Counted from the first letter of the stretch, positions 1-11,856 are shown. The stretch is 64,000 nucleotides of DNA from Phytopseudomonas punonensis (GCF_900142655.1 NZ_FRBQ01000001.1:436115-500114); one strand, 5' to 3'. Translations and numbers: made by a program. The notes: generated by a model not told the origin, from the letters alone.

Positions 1-221
1 AGCCGCTCAAGGCGCTCAATCGCATTCAGGTGCAGCTCGGCAGCCTGTCGAAGGAAACCCAGGGCTACGTGCTGGTCGACTTCAGCGAACCGCTGGATGA
101 CGAGCTGCAGGCCGTGCTGGTGTACACCACCGACCTGCTGCGGGTGCTGGAGCTGGCGGTCGAGATCGGTATCTATGCGGCGCCCGCGTACGAGGCGCTG
201 AAGGCCGCGCAGGCCGAGTAG
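1..221 (+). CDS. C-terminal fragment of an unrecognised protein
   Basis: An open frame enters from the left edge, reading from base 3 as PLKALNRIQ, and ends at TAG 219-221, leaving about 72 residues. The tail is acidic and helical in character (for example ELAVEIGIYAAPAYEALKAA). A GTG at 30 is available but the frame is open upstream, so this is more likely the end of a longer gene. I do not recognise the family. It converges on the lipase gene, with a short repeat unit between the two stops. Confidence 0.6.
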   Translation, partial: PLKALNRIQVQLGSLSKETQGYVLVDFSEPLDDELQAVLVYTTDLLRVLELAVEIGIYAAPAYEALKAAQAE

Positions 222-232
222 CGCCTTACCAA

Positions 233-264
233 CCCGGGTATCGCTTCGCTCGACCCAGGCTACG
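233..264. repeat. Short interspersed repeat, single unit
   Basis: This unit (starting CCCGGGTATCGC and ending CCAGGCTACG) matches each arm of the palindrome at 45195-45268 with a few changes. It lies between two convergent genes. There is no T tract, so terminator function is only a possibility. Confidence 0.6.
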
Positions 265-269
265 GCGCT

Positions 270-1172
270 TTACAGGCCGGCGTCGTGCAGCCGGCGCAGG
301 TGCTCGATATACAGGCCGACCGGGTCGACGCCCTCGCCAACCCGGCCGAAGTGCTGGTTGACGATGTCCAGGTGGTCGAGCGGATAGTCGTCGCGGATCA
401 CCTTGCCCAGATGCGAGCTGACCCGTCCGACCATGCCATCGCACTGCCCGGCCTCACGCACGAAGGTGCGTGCAAAGCGCCTGCAGAACCAGTTCGACGG
501 ATCACGACGATTGCCACCCTGATCGGTGATACCCGGCTGCAGGGTGCCGGACCAGGAGTAATAGCGTACGCCGTTGACCTCCTCCGGCCCGTCTTCGCCC
601 CAGGTCGAGGGCAGGCCCTGCGGGTACTGATGGTTGAAGATGCCCACGCCCTCGGTGGTCAGCGAACGATGGGCAGCGACGGCGTTGATCGGCAGGGAGG
701 CACCGCGTAACCCACCATCGAGCAGGGTGAACAACCGCGCCAGCATATGGGTGCCCATGCGCATCAGCAGGCTGCGCAAACTGTTCGAGGCGTATTTGCG
801 CTCCAGGTAATCGGCCAGCTCGGAGCCCTGGTTGGGGCCGGCCACCGAGGTGACCGAGGCAACCCATTCGGGTCGATGGGCAGCAGCGTAGCGGCATACC
901 AGCGCGCCCTGGCTATGGCCGATCAGGTGCACCTTTTGCGCGCCACTGCGCCGCCGCGCATCGGCAATCTGCAGCAGCAATTGCTCACCTCGCAACTCAG
1001 TGGCGTGCACCGGCGACAGACGCGCCGGGTATACGTCCACACCCTGATTACGCAGCGCGGTGGTGATGCCATACCAGTAGTCCATCCCGCACAGCCTGAC
1101 GAAGCCCAACATGCCGGGCACCAGCACCAGTGGATACCGGGGAACTGCGCGATAACCCTTTTCAGCTTCCAT
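270..1172 (-). CDS. Family I triacylglycerol lipase, no signal peptide
   Basis: An alpha/beta hydrolase of 300 residues that hydrolyses acylglycerol esters. The nucleophile elbow GHSQG places Ser87. The region CDGMVGRVSSHLGKVIRDDY followed by DHLDIVNQ matches Pseudomonas/Proteus family I.1 lipases and places Asp245 and His267. The ATG at 1172 is preceded by AGAAGG at good spacing; earlier in-frame starts lack one. The N-terminus (MEAEKGYRAVPRYPLVLVPG) has no signal sequence and no foldase gene is adjacent, as in the Proteus-type subgroup. The usual oxyanion-hole HG is PG here (residues 19-20). The family call is strong; substrate and location are inferred. Confidence 0.88.
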   Translation of the reverse strand: MEAEKGYRAVPRYPLVLVPGMLGFVRLCGMDYWYGITTALRNQGVDVYPARLSPVHATELRGEQLLLQIADARRRSGAQKVHLIGHSQGALVCRYAAAHRPEWVASVTSVAGPNQGSELADYLERKYASNSLRSLLMRMGTHMLARLFTLLDGGLRGASLPINAVAAHRSLTTEGVGIFNHQYPQGLPSTWGEDGPEEVNGVRYYSWSGTLQPGITDQGGNRRDPSNWFCRRFARTFVREAGQCDGMVGRVSSHLGKVIRDDYPLDHLDIVNQHFGRVGEGVDPVGLYIEHLRRLHDAGL

Positions 1173-1316
1173 TGGAGCGTTACCTTCTGAGCGAATAGTC
1201 AGGTGCAATGCGCATCATGACCGTCGATGGCCACTATCGAGCCATTCGACTTCATCCCTGACTGCCTCGCCCCTAGCATGGTTCCGTGAAACACCGAATG
1301 CGAGACGAGGTACACC

Positions 1317-1451
1317 ATGAAAGCCCTGACGATTACCCTACTGCTGAGCCTGCTCAGCGCCCAGGTGATGGCCCTGCCCAGCCGAAGCCCATCGCCGATC
1401 CTCGGCGAAGCCTTGGACAGCAGCCAGCTGCAAGCGCCCATCGGGCAGTGA
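1317..1451 (+). CDS. 44-residue putative exported peptide
   Basis: A small frame starts at ATG 1317 with ACGAGG about 8 bases upstream. The first 19 residues (MKALTITLLLSLLSAQVMA) are a textbook signal peptide, with a Lys n-region, a Leu-rich core and an AxA-like end. A 25-residue mature part rich in Pro and Ser follows. No homologue is recognised. It stands alone between the divergent lipase and the OsmE-like gene. The signal peptide plus ribosome-binding site argue for a real gene; the function is unknown. Confidence 0.55.
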   Translation: MKALTITLLLSLLSAQVMALPSRSPSPILGEALDSSQLQAPIGQ

Positions 1452-1550
1452 TGCCAACGGCCGGGCACAGGCTCACCTGATTTAAGCCGAACTTAATTCC
1501 CTGACCCAGGCTCAGAAAAATGGTCTGGTTCATCACAAGGGAAATTAACC

Positions 1551-1904
1551 ATGTTCAAGCAAAGCCTGGGTGCCGCATGCGTATTGGCCGTTCTGACCGG
1601 CTGTGCCGGCAAGCCTGAGAATCCGGTCGACCACATCACCTTCCGCAATGAGCCGCTGGTCAAGCAGGTGGAAAAGGACATGACCAAGTCCACCGTGCTG
1701 GAGCTGGGCGGCCCACCCTCCTCGGAAATCAACCGCACCGTAGTACCGGGCACCTGCAACAACTACATCCTCAACAAGGATGGCAAGGAGCAGCCCTACT
1801 ACGTCGCGTTCAACTCCGCCGACCGCGTGGAGAGCAAAGGCTTCCTGACCTGCGAGCAGATGGAAATAAACCAGCGCGAACGCGCCCGTGGCAACGGCAT
1901 CTGA
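1551..1904 (+). CDS. osmE: OsmE-like SmpA/OmlA-family lipoprotein
   Basis: A 117-residue outer-membrane lipoprotein candidate. The signal peptide ends in the lipobox LTGC (Cys18). The body resembles E. coli OsmE: a KDMTKSTVLELGGPPSSE segment followed by GTCNNYIL and a C-terminal TCEQ. OsmE is an osmotically inducible lipoprotein with the SmpA/BamE-like fold; its molecular role is unclear. The start is supported by AAGGGAAATTAACC just upstream. The gene ends before a strong bidirectional terminator shared with cysNC. The symbol is given by resemblance. Confidence 0.8.
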   Translation: MFKQSLGAACVLAVLTGCAGKPENPVDHITFRNEPLVKQVEKDMTKSTVLELGGPPSSEINRTVVPGTCNNYILNKDGKEQPYYVAFNSADRVESKGFLTCEQMEINQRERARGNGI

Positions 1905-1923
1905 TTGCCAGCAGCCTGAAATG

Positions 1924-1958
1924 AAAAATGCCCGCCTCCCAGGAGAGCGGGCATTTTT
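1924..1958. terminator. Bidirectional Rho-independent terminator
   Basis: Perfect arms AAAAATGCCCGC (1924-1935) and GCGGGCATTTTT (1947-1958) have A and T tracts on the two sides, so the hairpin can end both the osmE-like transcript and the convergent cysNC transcript. Confidence 0.9.
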
Positions 1959-1968
1959 ATATCCCCCC

Positions 1969-2109
1969 AAAACCTGCTTATGACCTTGCGAGCTAGAGCA
2001 CTGCAAGGCAAAAACTGGCGAGGAAGCGGAGTGTGCTGTAGCACATGAGCATTCCGAGCCTGTTTTTAACGCAGCAGCGCCGAAGCGCAGCTGGTCATAA
2101 GCAGGTTTT
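1969..2109. repeat. Hairpin repeat element, copy 1
   Basis: A 141-bp element bounded by a perfect 17-bp inverted repeat (1969-1985 and 2093-2109). Inside it carries AAAACTGGCGAGGAAGCGGA on one side and ATTCCGAGCCTGTTTTT on the other, around a small variable stem GTGCT-GT-AGCAC. The last base overlaps the cysNC stop codon. Two further copies lie at 52.9 and 54.7 kb; their outer and apical stems differ in sequence but still pair. Confidence 0.85.
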
Positions 2110-3998
2110 TAGATGGCGCCGCGAGTACGAAGCAATGCCAGCACCTGCTTGACCCCTTCCTCCACCGGCACGCTCTGCGTATCGATGACCAGATCGGCAT
2201 TGAGCGGCACATCGTACGGGAAGGACTCACCCGGAATGTTGTCGCCACCGGCCGCGTACAGCCCTTGCGGGTCACGCTCGGCGCAGACCTGAGGCGATGC
2301 CTGCACGTAGACGGTGATCAAGCGCTCGGCACCGATCAGTGCCTTGGCCTGTTCACGGCCTTCGGCATCGGGTGCCACGAAGGCCGCCAGGGTCAGCAGG
2401 CCCGCCTCGTTGAACTGACGCGCCACGTGTGCGGCACGGCGCCAGTTCTCGGTACGCCCGGCACGATCCTGCGGCAAGCCCTTGTTCAGGTCATGGCGCA
2501 GATTCTGGCCATCGAGCACGTAGACCGCACGACCCATGTCGAACAGCTTGCGCTCCACGGCATAAGCCAGGGTGCTCTTGCCGGCGCCGGACAGGCCGCT
2601 GAACAGCACGGTGGCCGGCTGCTGGCCGAAGCGCGACGCACGCTCTGCGGTCGACACATGGCCGCTGTCGGCATGGTGCGCGCCGCTGTTGGCATCGGCG
2701 ATGATCATGCCGGCGCCGACGGTGCCATTGGTCAGGCGGTCAATGATGATGAACGCGCCCGTAGTGCGGTTGTGCGCGTAGCCGTCGAGTGCGATCGGCG
2801 CATCGAGGGCCACCTTGACCTTGCCGATCTCGTTGAGCTGCAGGCTGCTGGCCGCGCCCTGTTCCAGGGTATTCACATCGACCCGGTGGGTGATGCTGGC
2901 AATCGAGCCCGGCACATAGCTGGTAGCGCGTTTGATATCGTATTTCTTGCCCGGCAGCATCGGCTCTTCGGCCATCCACACCAGCATGGCGTCGAACGTG
3001 TCGACCACTTGCGGGCGGTTGTCGGCATGCACCAGCATGTCGCCGCGCGAAACATCGATCTCGTCTTCCAGGGTCAGGGTGATCGCCTGGCCCGGGCCGG
3101 CCTGCTCCAGCTCGCCTTCATAGGTGACGATGGACTTGACCTTGCTGCCCTTGCCCGATGGCAGCGCGATGATTTCGTCACCCTTGCGCACGATGCCGCT
3201 GGCCAGGGTGCCGGCGAAGCCGCGGAAGTTCAGGTTCGGACGGTTGACGTACTGCACCGGGAAGCGCAGATCGTCGAAGTTGCGGTCGCCCGCCACCTCC
3301 ACGCTTTCGAGAATTTCCATCAGCGACTGGCCGCTGTACCACGGCGAACGCTCGGACTTGTTGACCACGTTGTCGCCCTTGAGGGCCGACATCGGCACGA
3401 ACTCCAGGGTGCTCGGGCGCAGGTCGATCTTCTCGGCGAACGCCAGGTAATCGGCCTTGATCTGCTCGAACACGCCTTGGTCGAAGTCCTTGAGGTCCAT
3501 CTTGTTGATGGCCACAACGATGTGTTTGATGCCCAGCAGCGAGGCGATAAAACTGTGCCGGCGGGTCTGGGTCTGCACGCCGTAACGGGCGTCGATCAGG
3601 ATGATCGCCAGGTCGCAGGTCGAGGCGCCGGTGGCCATGTTGCGCGTGTACTGCTCATGACCGGGGGTGTCGGCGATGATGAACTTGCGCTTGGCAGTGG
3701 AAAAATAACGGTAGGCGACATCGATGGTGATGCCCTGCTCGCGCTCGGCCTGCAGGCCATCGACCAGCAGCGCCAGGTCGACTTCCTCGCCGGTGGTGCC
3801 GCTCTTCTTCGAGTCGCGGGTAATGGCTTCCAGATGGTCTTCGTAGATCATCTTGGAGTCGTGCAGCAGGCGCCCGATCAGGGTGCTCTTGCCGTCGTCG
3901 ACGTTGCCACAGGTCAGGAAGCGCAGCAGTTCCTTGCGCTCGTGTTGCGCCAGGTAAGCGTGGATGTCCTGGCTGATCAAATCGGATTGATGACTCAT
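2109..3998 (-). CDS. cysNC: Bifunctional sulfate adenylyltransferase large subunit / APS kinase
   Basis: A 629-residue fusion. The N-terminal CysN GTPase drives ATP sulfurylase (sulfate + ATP to APS). The C-terminal CysC phosphorylates APS to PAPS. Visible motifs are the P-loop GNVDDGKS at 31-38, [12 protein letters not shown] and PMSAL, then the APS-kinase P-loop GLSGAGKS at 468-475 and the RDPQGLY segment. The position of the phospho-Ser of E. coli CysC reads FVAP rather than FISP. The gene lies 12 bases downstream of cysD in one operon. Its stop codon touches a hairpin repeat. Confidence 0.97.
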   Translation of the reverse strand: MSHQSDLISQDIHAYLAQHERKELLRFLTCGNVDDGKSTLIGRLLHDSKMIYEDHLEAITRDSKKSGTTGEEVDLALLVDGLQAEREQGITIDVAYRYFSTAKRKFIIADTPGHEQYTRNMATGASTCDLAIILIDARYGVQTQTRRHSFIASLLGIKHIVVAINKMDLKDFDQGVFEQIKADYLAFAEKIDLRPSTLEFVPMSALKGDNVVNKSERSPWYSGQSLMEILESVEVAGDRNFDDLRFPVQYVNRPNLNFRGFAGTLASGIVRKGDEIIALPSGKGSKVKSIVTYEGELEQAGPGQAITLTLEDEIDVSRGDMLVHADNRPQVVDTFDAMLVWMAEEPMLPGKKYDIKRATSYVPGSIASITHRVDVNTLEQGAASSLQLNEIGKVKVALDAPIALDGYAHNRTTGAFIIIDRLTNGTVGAGMIIADANSGAHHADSGHVSTAERASRFGQQPATVLFSGLSGAGKSTLAYAVERKLFDMGRAVYVLDGQNLRHDLNKGLPQDRAGRTENWRRAAHVARQFNEAGLLTLAAFVAPDAEGREQAKALIGAERLITVYVQASPQVCAERDPQGLYAAGGDNIPGESFPYDVPLNADLVIDTQSVPVEEGVKQVLALLRTRGAI

Positions 3999-4010
3999 GG
4001 TGCGTGATCC

Positions 4011-4928
4011 TCAGAAATAGCCCTGACGTTTCTTTTCTTCCATCGAGCCGGCGGCGTCGTGATCGATCACGCGGCCCTGGCGTTCGGAAGTACGGGTCAG
4101 GAGCATTTCCTGGATGATATCGGTCAGGCTGGTCGCCTCGGACTCCACCGCACCGGTCAGCGGGTAGCAGCCCAGGGTGCGGAAGCGCACCTTCTTCTTC
4201 TGGATGCGCGCCTTCTCTTCGTCGCTCAGGTGCTCGAGGATGCGCTCGTCATCGATCATGATCAGCGTGCCATTCTTCTCGATCACTTCACGCTCGGCGG
4301 CGAAGTACAGCGGCACGATCGGGATCTGCTCTAAATAGATGTACTGCCAGATGTCCAGCTCGGTCCAGTTGGAGAGCGGGAACACACGGATCGATTCGCC
4401 CTTCTTGACGTTGCCGTTGTAGACGTTCCACAGCTCAGGGCGCTGGTTCTTCGGATCCCAGCGGTGCTTGCTGTCGCGGAACGAGTACACGCGCTCTTTG
4501 GCGCGGGACTTCTCTTCGTCGCGTCGCGCACCACCAAAGGCAGCGTCGAAGCCGTACTTGTCGAGCGCCTGCTTGAGGCCCTCGGTCTTCATCACGTCGG
4601 TGTGCTTGGCACTGCCGTAGGTGAAGGGATTCATGTCCTGCGCCACACCATCAGGGTTGATGTGGGTGATCAGGTCCAGGCCCATCTCACTGACCATCTT
4701 GTCGCGGAAGCTGTACATCTCCTGGAATTTCCAGCGCGTGTCGACGTGCATCACCGGGAACGGCAGCTTGCCCGGAAAGAATGCCTTGCGCGCGAGATGC
4801 AGCATCACGGCGGAATCCTTGCCGATGGAATAGAGCATCACCGGGTTATCGAATTCGGCGGCCACTTCACGAATGATGTGGATGCTTTCCGCCTCGAGCT
4901 GTTTCAAGTGCGTCAGTTTGTCGAGCAT
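4011..4928 (-). CDS. cysD: Sulfate adenylyltransferase subunit 2
   Basis: A 305-residue PP-loop ATP pyrophosphatase, the catalytic adenylyl-transferring partner of CysN. The PP-loop appears as [18 protein letters not shown] near residue 53. The C-terminus (EEKKRQGYF) is typical of CysD. First gene of cysD-cysNC. The 146-bp gap upstream should hold the promoter; a TGCTAGAGT about 60 bases before the start is a possible -10, but I see no clear -35 or CysB site. Confidence 0.97.
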   Translation of the reverse strand: MLDKLTHLKQLEAESIHIIREVAAEFDNPVMLYSIGKDSAVMLHLARKAFFPGKLPFPVMHVDTRWKFQEMYSFRDKMVSEMGLDLITHINPDGVAQDMNPFTYGSAKHTDVMKTEGLKQALDKYGFDAAFGGARRDEEKSRAKERVYSFRDSKHRWDPKNQRPELWNVYNGNVKKGESIRVFPLSNWTELDIWQYIYLEQIPIVPLYFAAEREVIEKNGTLIMIDDERILEHLSDEEKARIQKKKVRFRTLGCYPLTGAVESEATSLTDIIQEMLLTRTSERQGRVIDHDAAGSMEEKKRQGYF

Positions 4929-5074
4929 GGCTACTCACGGAGGTCACGGTATTTTATTCAGGCCAAACGGGCCTTGGACGAGGGCGCACTCTAGCACAGC
5001 ACCTGCTTCTAATCAGGGCACGGCTTAGACGGAAACGATCTAGGTTTATACCTGGGAATTTGGAGGTTTCACGC

Positions 5075-5833
5075 TCAAATCGGATTCGGGCAATCGATGA
5101 ACAGATGCTCGATGGCGAAGCGCCGACTTAGGTATTCGCCCAGTGCCTGCACGCCGTAGCGCTCAGTTGCGTGGTGGCCGGCGGCGATGAAGCTGACGCC
5201 GTTTTCCCGGGCGCTGTGGTAGGTCTGCTCAGAGGCTTCGCCCGTCAGGTACAGGTCAACGCCGGCGGCAATCGCCTGGTCGATATAACCCTGGCCGCCA
5301 CCGGTGCACCAGCCGATACGGCTGACCATCCGCTCTTCCTCGATCAGCAGCGGCTCACGCCCCAGCACTTCATGCACACGGCGGGAGAAGTCGCGGGCGC
5401 TCATGGGCTGCGCCAGCGAGCCGACCAGGCCGAAAGAGCGAGGATTGTCGAGCTCCAGCGGCCCCTCCACAGTGATATCCAGCTGCCGTGCTAGCTGTAC
5501 GTTGTTGCCCACTTCCGGGTGCACGTCCAATGGCAGGTGATAGGCCAACAAGCTGATGTCGTTGGCCAGCAGAGTTTTCAGGCGGCGTTGCTTCATACCG
5601 GTGATGCAGGCGTTTTCGCCTTTCCAGAAGTAGCCGTGGTGCACCAGCAATACGTCGGCGCGAGCCTCGACGGCGGCCTCGATCATCGCCAGGCTGGCGG
5701 TCACGCCGCTGACGATGCGTTGCACCTGCGGCCGCCCTTCGACCTGCAATCCATTAGGGCAGTAATCGCTGATTCGCGCAGCGCCGAGGTAGCGCTCGGC
5801 GTCCTCCACCAGGGTGGTCAGAGCAATGGCCAT
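5075..5833 (-). CDS. Nif3-like dinuclear metal-centre protein
   Basis: A 252-residue member of the Nif3/YbgI (GTP cyclohydrolase I type 2 homologue) family, which forms toroidal hexamers with two metals per subunit. Seen: YCPNGLQVEG near the N-terminus, LLVHHGYFWKGE, LLAYHLPLDVHPEVGNN and the C-terminal AAGHHATERYGVQALG, which supply the metal-binding His and Glu residues. Family size is normal. The biochemical role is unsettled. It is divergent from algW. Confidence 0.9.
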   Translation of the reverse strand: MAIALTTLVEDAERYLGAARISDYCPNGLQVEGRPQVQRIVSGVTASLAMIEAAVEARADVLLVHHGYFWKGENACITGMKQRRLKTLLANDISLLAYHLPLDVHPEVGNNVQLARQLDITVEGPLELDNPRSFGLVGSLAQPMSARDFSRRVHEVLGREPLLIEEERMVSRIGWCTGGGQGYIDQAIAAGVDLYLTGEASEQTYHSARENGVSFIAAGHHATERYGVQALGEYLSRRFAIEHLFIDCPNPI

Positions 5834-5884
5834 ACAGTTTCCTCACGAACGGTTGCGAACCGCTGCTTTCTTGGCGCGGTTCTC

Positions 5885-5890
5885 TATAAT
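5885..5890 (+). promoter_or_regulatory. Likely -10 element for algW
   Basis: TATAAT lies 51 bases before the algW start. No good -35 is seen at 17-bp spacing, so the assignment rests on the -10 and position alone. Confidence 0.4.
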
Positions 5891-5941
5891 GGCGCACCTT
5901 AAGGGCCCGATAGGGGCCTCGCAACCCTCAGGATTGGATCG

Positions 5942-7087
<1,146 letters not shown>

Positions 7088-7102
7088 CAGCTGCAACAGA
7101 TA

Positions 7103-7139
7103 CGAAAAAGCCAGGGCCTACACCCTGGCTTTTCGTTTT
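7103..7139. terminator. Bidirectional terminator between algW and hisC
   Basis: Arms AAAAGCCAGGG (7106-7116) and CCCTGGCTTTT (7123-7133) have T tracts on both strands, between convergent genes. Confidence 0.9.
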
Positions 7140-7152
7140 CAACCGCAAACAC

Positions 7153-8205
7153 TTAAAGCGTTGCAAGCGCGTCCAGCAGTGCCTGATTCTGCTCGGGAGA
7201 ACCGATGCTGATGCGCAAAAACTGAGCGATGCGCTTCTGCTTGAAGTGCCGCACGATCACGCCCTGCTCGCGCAGCGTCGCGGCGATGCCGGCAGCATCA
7301 CGCCCCGGATGGCGAGCGAAGATGAAGTTGGCCGCCGATGGCAGCACCTCGAAGCCCAGGGCCTGCAGGCCGGCAACCACCGTTTCACGGCTGCCGATCA
7401 CTGCCGCACAGGTCTGCTCGAAGTATGCGCGATCCTCGAACGCCGCAGCGGCGCCGGCGATGGCTATACGGTCCAGCGGGTAGGAGTTGAAGCTGTTCTT
7501 GATGCGTTCCAGCGCCTCGATCAGATCTTCATGCCCCACCGCTAGGCCAACGCGCAGACCGGCCAGAGAGCGCGACTTGGACAACGTCTGGGTGACCAGC
7601 AGGTTGGGGTATTTGCTCACCAGGCTGATCGCCGATTCGCCGCCGAAATCGATATAGGCCTCGTCCACCAGCACCACGCTGTCCGGGTTGGCTTGCAGCA
7701 GACGCTCCACCGCCTCCAGCGCCAGCAGGCAACCGGTCGGCGCGTTCGGGTTGGGGAAAATGATGCCGCCGTTGGGGCGCGCATAATCTTCGACGCGAAT
7801 CTGGAACTGCTCGTCCAACGCAATAGGCTCGGCCTGGATGCCGTAAAGCCCGCAGTAGACCGGATAGAAGCTGTAACTGATATCCGGAAACAGCAGCGAT
7901 TTGCCGTGCTGGAACAAGCCATGAAAAGCGTGGGCCAGGACTTCGTCCGAACCGTTGCCGACGAACACCTGGCTGGTCGGTACGCCGTAAAAAGCGGCGA
8001 CGGCCTGCTTAAGGCGATCGCCGTTGGGGTCGGGATACAGGCGCAGGTCTTCGTTCAGCTCGGCCTGCATGGCCGCGATGGCTTGCGGCGACGGGCCGTA
8101 GGGATTTTCGTTAGTGTTGAGCTTAACCAGCTTGGTCAGCTTCGGCTGTTCACCCGGCACATAAGGCACTAGGTCTTTGACGAAGGGGCTCCAGAATTTA
8201 CTCAT
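7153..8205 (-). CDS. hisC: Histidinol-phosphate aminotransferase
   Basis: A 350-residue class I/II PLP aminotransferase that converts imidazole-acetol phosphate to histidinol phosphate. Seen: [12 protein letters not shown] at the N-terminus, [17 protein letters not shown], and the PLP-lysine segment [14 protein letters not shown] (Lys210). The ATG at 8205 has AGGAG upstream; a longer in-frame reading from 8256 adds a low-complexity Arg/Ser extension and is rejected. Last gene of ibaG-murA-hisG-hisD-hisC, 57 bases after hisD. Confidence 0.95.
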   Translation of the reverse strand: MSKFWSPFVKDLVPYVPGEQPKLTKLVKLNTNENPYGPSPQAIAAMQAELNEDLRLYPDPNGDRLKQAVAAFYGVPTSQVFVGNGSDEVLAHAFHGLFQHGKSLLFPDISYSFYPVYCGLYGIQAEPIALDEQFQIRVEDYARPNGGIIFPNPNAPTGCLLALEAVERLLQANPDSVVLVDEAYIDFGGESAISLVSKYPNLLVTQTLSKSRSLAGLRVGLAVGHEDLIEALERIKNSFNSYPLDRIAIAGAAAAFEDRAYFEQTCAAVIGSRETVVAGLQALGFEVLPSAANFIFARHPGRDAAGIAATLREQGVIVRHFKQKRIAQFLRISIGSPEQNQALLDALATL

Positions 8206-8262
8206 CTGCCCTTCTCTCCTCGAATTCGATGATGATCGTGGCGCGGATACCCGCACCGGCTG

Positions 8263-9573
8263 TCAATTCTTGATGCGATATTCGGCGCTGCGCGCGTGGG
8301 CGGTCAGCGACTCGCCGCGAGCCAGCACCGAGGCGACCTTGCCCAGTTCGGAAGCACCGGCGGCCGAGCAGTGAATGATCGACGAACGCTTCTGGAAGTC
8401 GTACACACCCAGCGGTGACGAAAACCGCGCGGTACCCGAAGTCGGCAACACGTGATTCGGCCCAGCGCAATAGTCGCCCAGCGCCTCGGCGGTATAGCGC
8501 CCCATGAAGATCGCACCGGCATGGCGAATCTGCGACAGGTACTGCTCAGGATTTTCTACCGAAAGTTCAAGGTGCTCGGGCGCAATGCGGTTGGCCACTT
8601 CGATGGCCTGGGCCATGTCCTCGACCAGAATCAGAGCGCCGCGGCCTTCGATGGAAGTACGTGCGATGGCCTCGCGCTCCAGGCTCGGCAGCAGCTTGGC
8701 AATACTCTCGGCAACCTTGTCGAGAAACGCCGCATCCGGGCTGACCAGAATCGACTGGGCATCTTCGTCGTGCTCGGCCTGGGAAAACAGGTCCATGGCG
8801 ATCCAGTCCGGATCGGTCTGGCCGTCACAGACCACGAGAATTTCCGATGGCCCGGCGATCATGTCGATGCCGACCTTGCCAAACACATGGCGTTTGGCGG
8901 TGGCCACATAGATGTTGCCGGGGCCGACGATCTTGTCCACCGATGGCACGCTCTCTGTGCCATAGGCCAGCGCGGCAACGGCCTGAGCGCCACCGATGGT
9001 GAACACTCGGTCGACACCGGCAATGGCCGCGGCGGCCAATACGATCTCGTTGATCTCACCGCGCGGCGTCGGTACCACCATAACCACCTCGGCAACACCA
9101 GCAACCTTGGCCGGAATAGCGTTCATCAGCACCGAGGATGGGTACGAGGCTTTGCCGCCCGGCACGTAAAGGCCGGCGCGATCAAGTGGAGTGACCTTCT
9201 GACCCAGCACCGTGCCGTCGGCTTCGGTGTAGGTCCAGGAATCTTGCTTCTGCTTTTCGTGGTAGCTGCGCACGCGCTCGGCGGCAATTTCCAGCGCCTG
9301 ACGCTGCTCGGCAGTGATGCGGGTCAGCGCCAGCTCCAGACGCTCACGCGGCAGGATCAGGTCAGCCATCGAGGCGACTTCCAGCGCATCGAAACGCTGA
9401 GTGAACTCTACCACGGCGGCATCGCCGCGCTCGCGCACGGCCTTGATGATGTCTAGCACCCGCGCATTGACGCCGTCGTCCGAGACGCTTTCCCAGCTCA
9501 GCAGATGATCCAGATGTTGGGCGAAATCCGCGTCGTTAGCGTTGAGTCGGCGAATGGCAACTGGAGCGGTCAT
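8263..9573 (-). CDS. hisD: Histidinol dehydrogenase
   Basis: A 436-residue zinc-dependent dehydrogenase that oxidises L-histidinol to L-histidine in two NAD-dependent steps. Seen: [20 protein letters not shown], the [19 protein letters not shown] core, GPSEILV and the catalytic segment [10 protein letters not shown]. Length is normal. The 122-bp gap to hisG carries a conspicuous inverted repeat (9594-9642) in the hisD leader. Confidence 0.97.
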   Translation of the reverse strand: MTAPVAIRRLNANDADFAQHLDHLLSWESVSDDGVNARVLDIIKAVRERGDAAVVEFTQRFDALEVASMADLILPRERLELALTRITAEQRQALEIAAERVRSYHEKQKQDSWTYTEADGTVLGQKVTPLDRAGLYVPGGKASYPSSVLMNAIPAKVAGVAEVVMVVPTPRGEINEIVLAAAAIAGVDRVFTIGGAQAVAALAYGTESVPSVDKIVGPGNIYVATAKRHVFGKVGIDMIAGPSEILVVCDGQTDPDWIAMDLFSQAEHDEDAQSILVSPDAAFLDKVAESIAKLLPSLEREAIARTSIEGRGALILVEDMAQAIEVANRIAPEHLELSVENPEQYLSQIRHAGAIFMGRYTAEALGDYCAGPNHVLPTSGTARFSSPLGVYDFQKRSSIIHCSAAGASELGKVASVLARGESLTAHARSAEYRIKN

Positions 9574-9593
9574 AGCTGAAGCCTCATCTGGAG

Positions 9594-9642
9594 TTTTTCA
9601 GGCGCCACATTAACAGGCCTCCCCGTGCGGGCACCTGAAAAA
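9594..9642. promoter_or_regulatory. Inverted repeat in the hisG-hisD gap
   Basis: Arms TTTTTCAGGCGCC (9594-9606) and GGCACCTGAAAAA (9630-9642) pair over 13 bases with one wobble, around a 23-base loop. Read on the minus strand it sits just ahead of hisD. It could be an attenuator, a processing site or an internal promoter region; the sequence does not decide. Confidence 0.5.
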
Positions 9643-9695
9643 TTGGCTATGACACGGATAGGCGTTGCGCGGCGGTCAAGCCGCGCGGGAGAGGA

Positions 9696-10331
9696 TCAAT
9701 GCGGATGGTGAGTCTCGACCGCTTCACGCAGCGTGTCGATCAGCGCCTGAAGACGAGCGTGCTGCATCTTCATGGACGCCTTGTTGACGATCAGCCGCGA
9801 GCTGATGTGGGCGATCAGCTCCTGCGCTTCCAGGCCGTTGGCCCTGAGCGTGTTGCCGGTGTCGACCACGTCAATGATCTTGTCGGCCAGGCCCACCAGC
9901 GGCGCCAGTTCCATGGAGCCGTACAGCTTGATGATATCGACCTGACGACCCTGCTCGGCGTAGTAGCGCTTGGCGACGTTGACGAACTTGGTGGCCACGC
10001 GCAGGCGGCCTTTCGGCTCGGGCGCACCCACTGCACCGGCGGTCATCAGTTTGCAGCGGGCGATACGCAGGTCCAGCGGCTCGTAGAGTCCCTGACCACC
10101 GTATTCGAGCAGCACGTCCTTGCCGGCGACGCCGAGGTCGGCAGCGCCATGTTCGACATAGGTCGGCACATCGGTGGCGCGCACGATCAGCAGGCGCACA
10201 TCTTCCTGGGTGGTGGGGATGATCAGCTTGCGACTCTTGTCCGGATTCTCGGTCGGCACGATACCTGCCGCGGCGAGCAGCGGCAGGGTGTCATCGAGAA
10301 TGCGGCCTTTGGACAGGGCAATGGTCAGCAT
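9696..10331 (-). CDS. hisG: ATP phosphoribosyltransferase, short form
   Basis: A 211-residue HisG_S catalytic subunit for the first step of histidine synthesis (ATP + PRPP). It begins [19 protein letters not shown] and carries [22 protein letters not shown] and [14 protein letters not shown]. The short form lacks the C-terminal regulatory domain and normally needs HisZ, which is not in this window. The start at 10331 is 4 bases after the murA stop; the longer upstream reading is a shadow of murA. Confidence 0.96.
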   Translation of the reverse strand: MLTIALSKGRILDDTLPLLAAAGIVPTENPDKSRKLIIPTTQEDVRLLIVRATDVPTYVEHGAADLGVAGKDVLLEYGGQGLYEPLDLRIARCKLMTAGAVGAPEPKGRLRVATKFVNVAKRYYAEQGRQVDIIKLYGSMELAPLVGLADKIIDVVDTGNTLRANGLEAQELIAHISSRLIVNKASMKMQHARLQALIDTLREAVETHHPH

Positions 10332-10335
10332 GTGA

Positions 10336-11616
<1,281 letters not shown>

Positions 11617-11856
11617 TCAGGAACGCGTGGCCCAATCGGCACGGCTGAAAAATTTCATGCTCACGGCGTGGATGCTGCCATCGGCGATCCAGGGGTTCAG
11701 GTGAGCGTAGATTTGTTGCTGACGCTTGACCGGGCTAAGGCTGGCCAACTCGTCGCTGATCAGGTTGAGCTGGAAATTGCAGCCTTCACCGTCGACCTCT
11801 ACCTGAACCTCCGGCAGTTTGGTCTCCAAGAAACTTTTTACCTCAAGGGCCTGCAT
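11617..11856 (-). CDS. ibaG: BolA-family protein IbaG
   Basis: A 79-residue BolA-like protein of the IbaG/YrbA subgroup, which partners monothiol glutaredoxins in iron-sulfur trafficking and is linked to acid stress. Seen: a compact alpha/beta fold with KRQQQIYAHLNPWIADGSIHAVSMKFF at the C-terminus; the His in GSIHAVS is the conserved BolA position. ATG 11856 has GAGG 6 bases upstream; a TTG two codons earlier would sit on that site and is less likely. The 246-bp gap to mlaB holds TATGAT and a CGTCGCC/GGCGACG palindrome near 11893. Confidence 0.9.
   Translation of the reverse strand: MQALEVKSFLETKLPEVQVEVDGEGCNFQLNLISDELASLSPVKRQQQIYAHLNPWIADGSIHAVSMKFFSRADWATRS

Noticed and set aside
2265..4007. 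580-codon plus-strand frame opposite cysNC
   Set aside because: Composition is typical of antisense shadows (His/Asp/Gln-rich, no domain), and cysNC has all GTPase and kinase motifs.
5871..5890. TTGGCG and TATAAT as a complete algW sigma-70 promoter
   Set aside because: The spacing is only 8 bases, far too short for -35/-10; only the -10 was kept.
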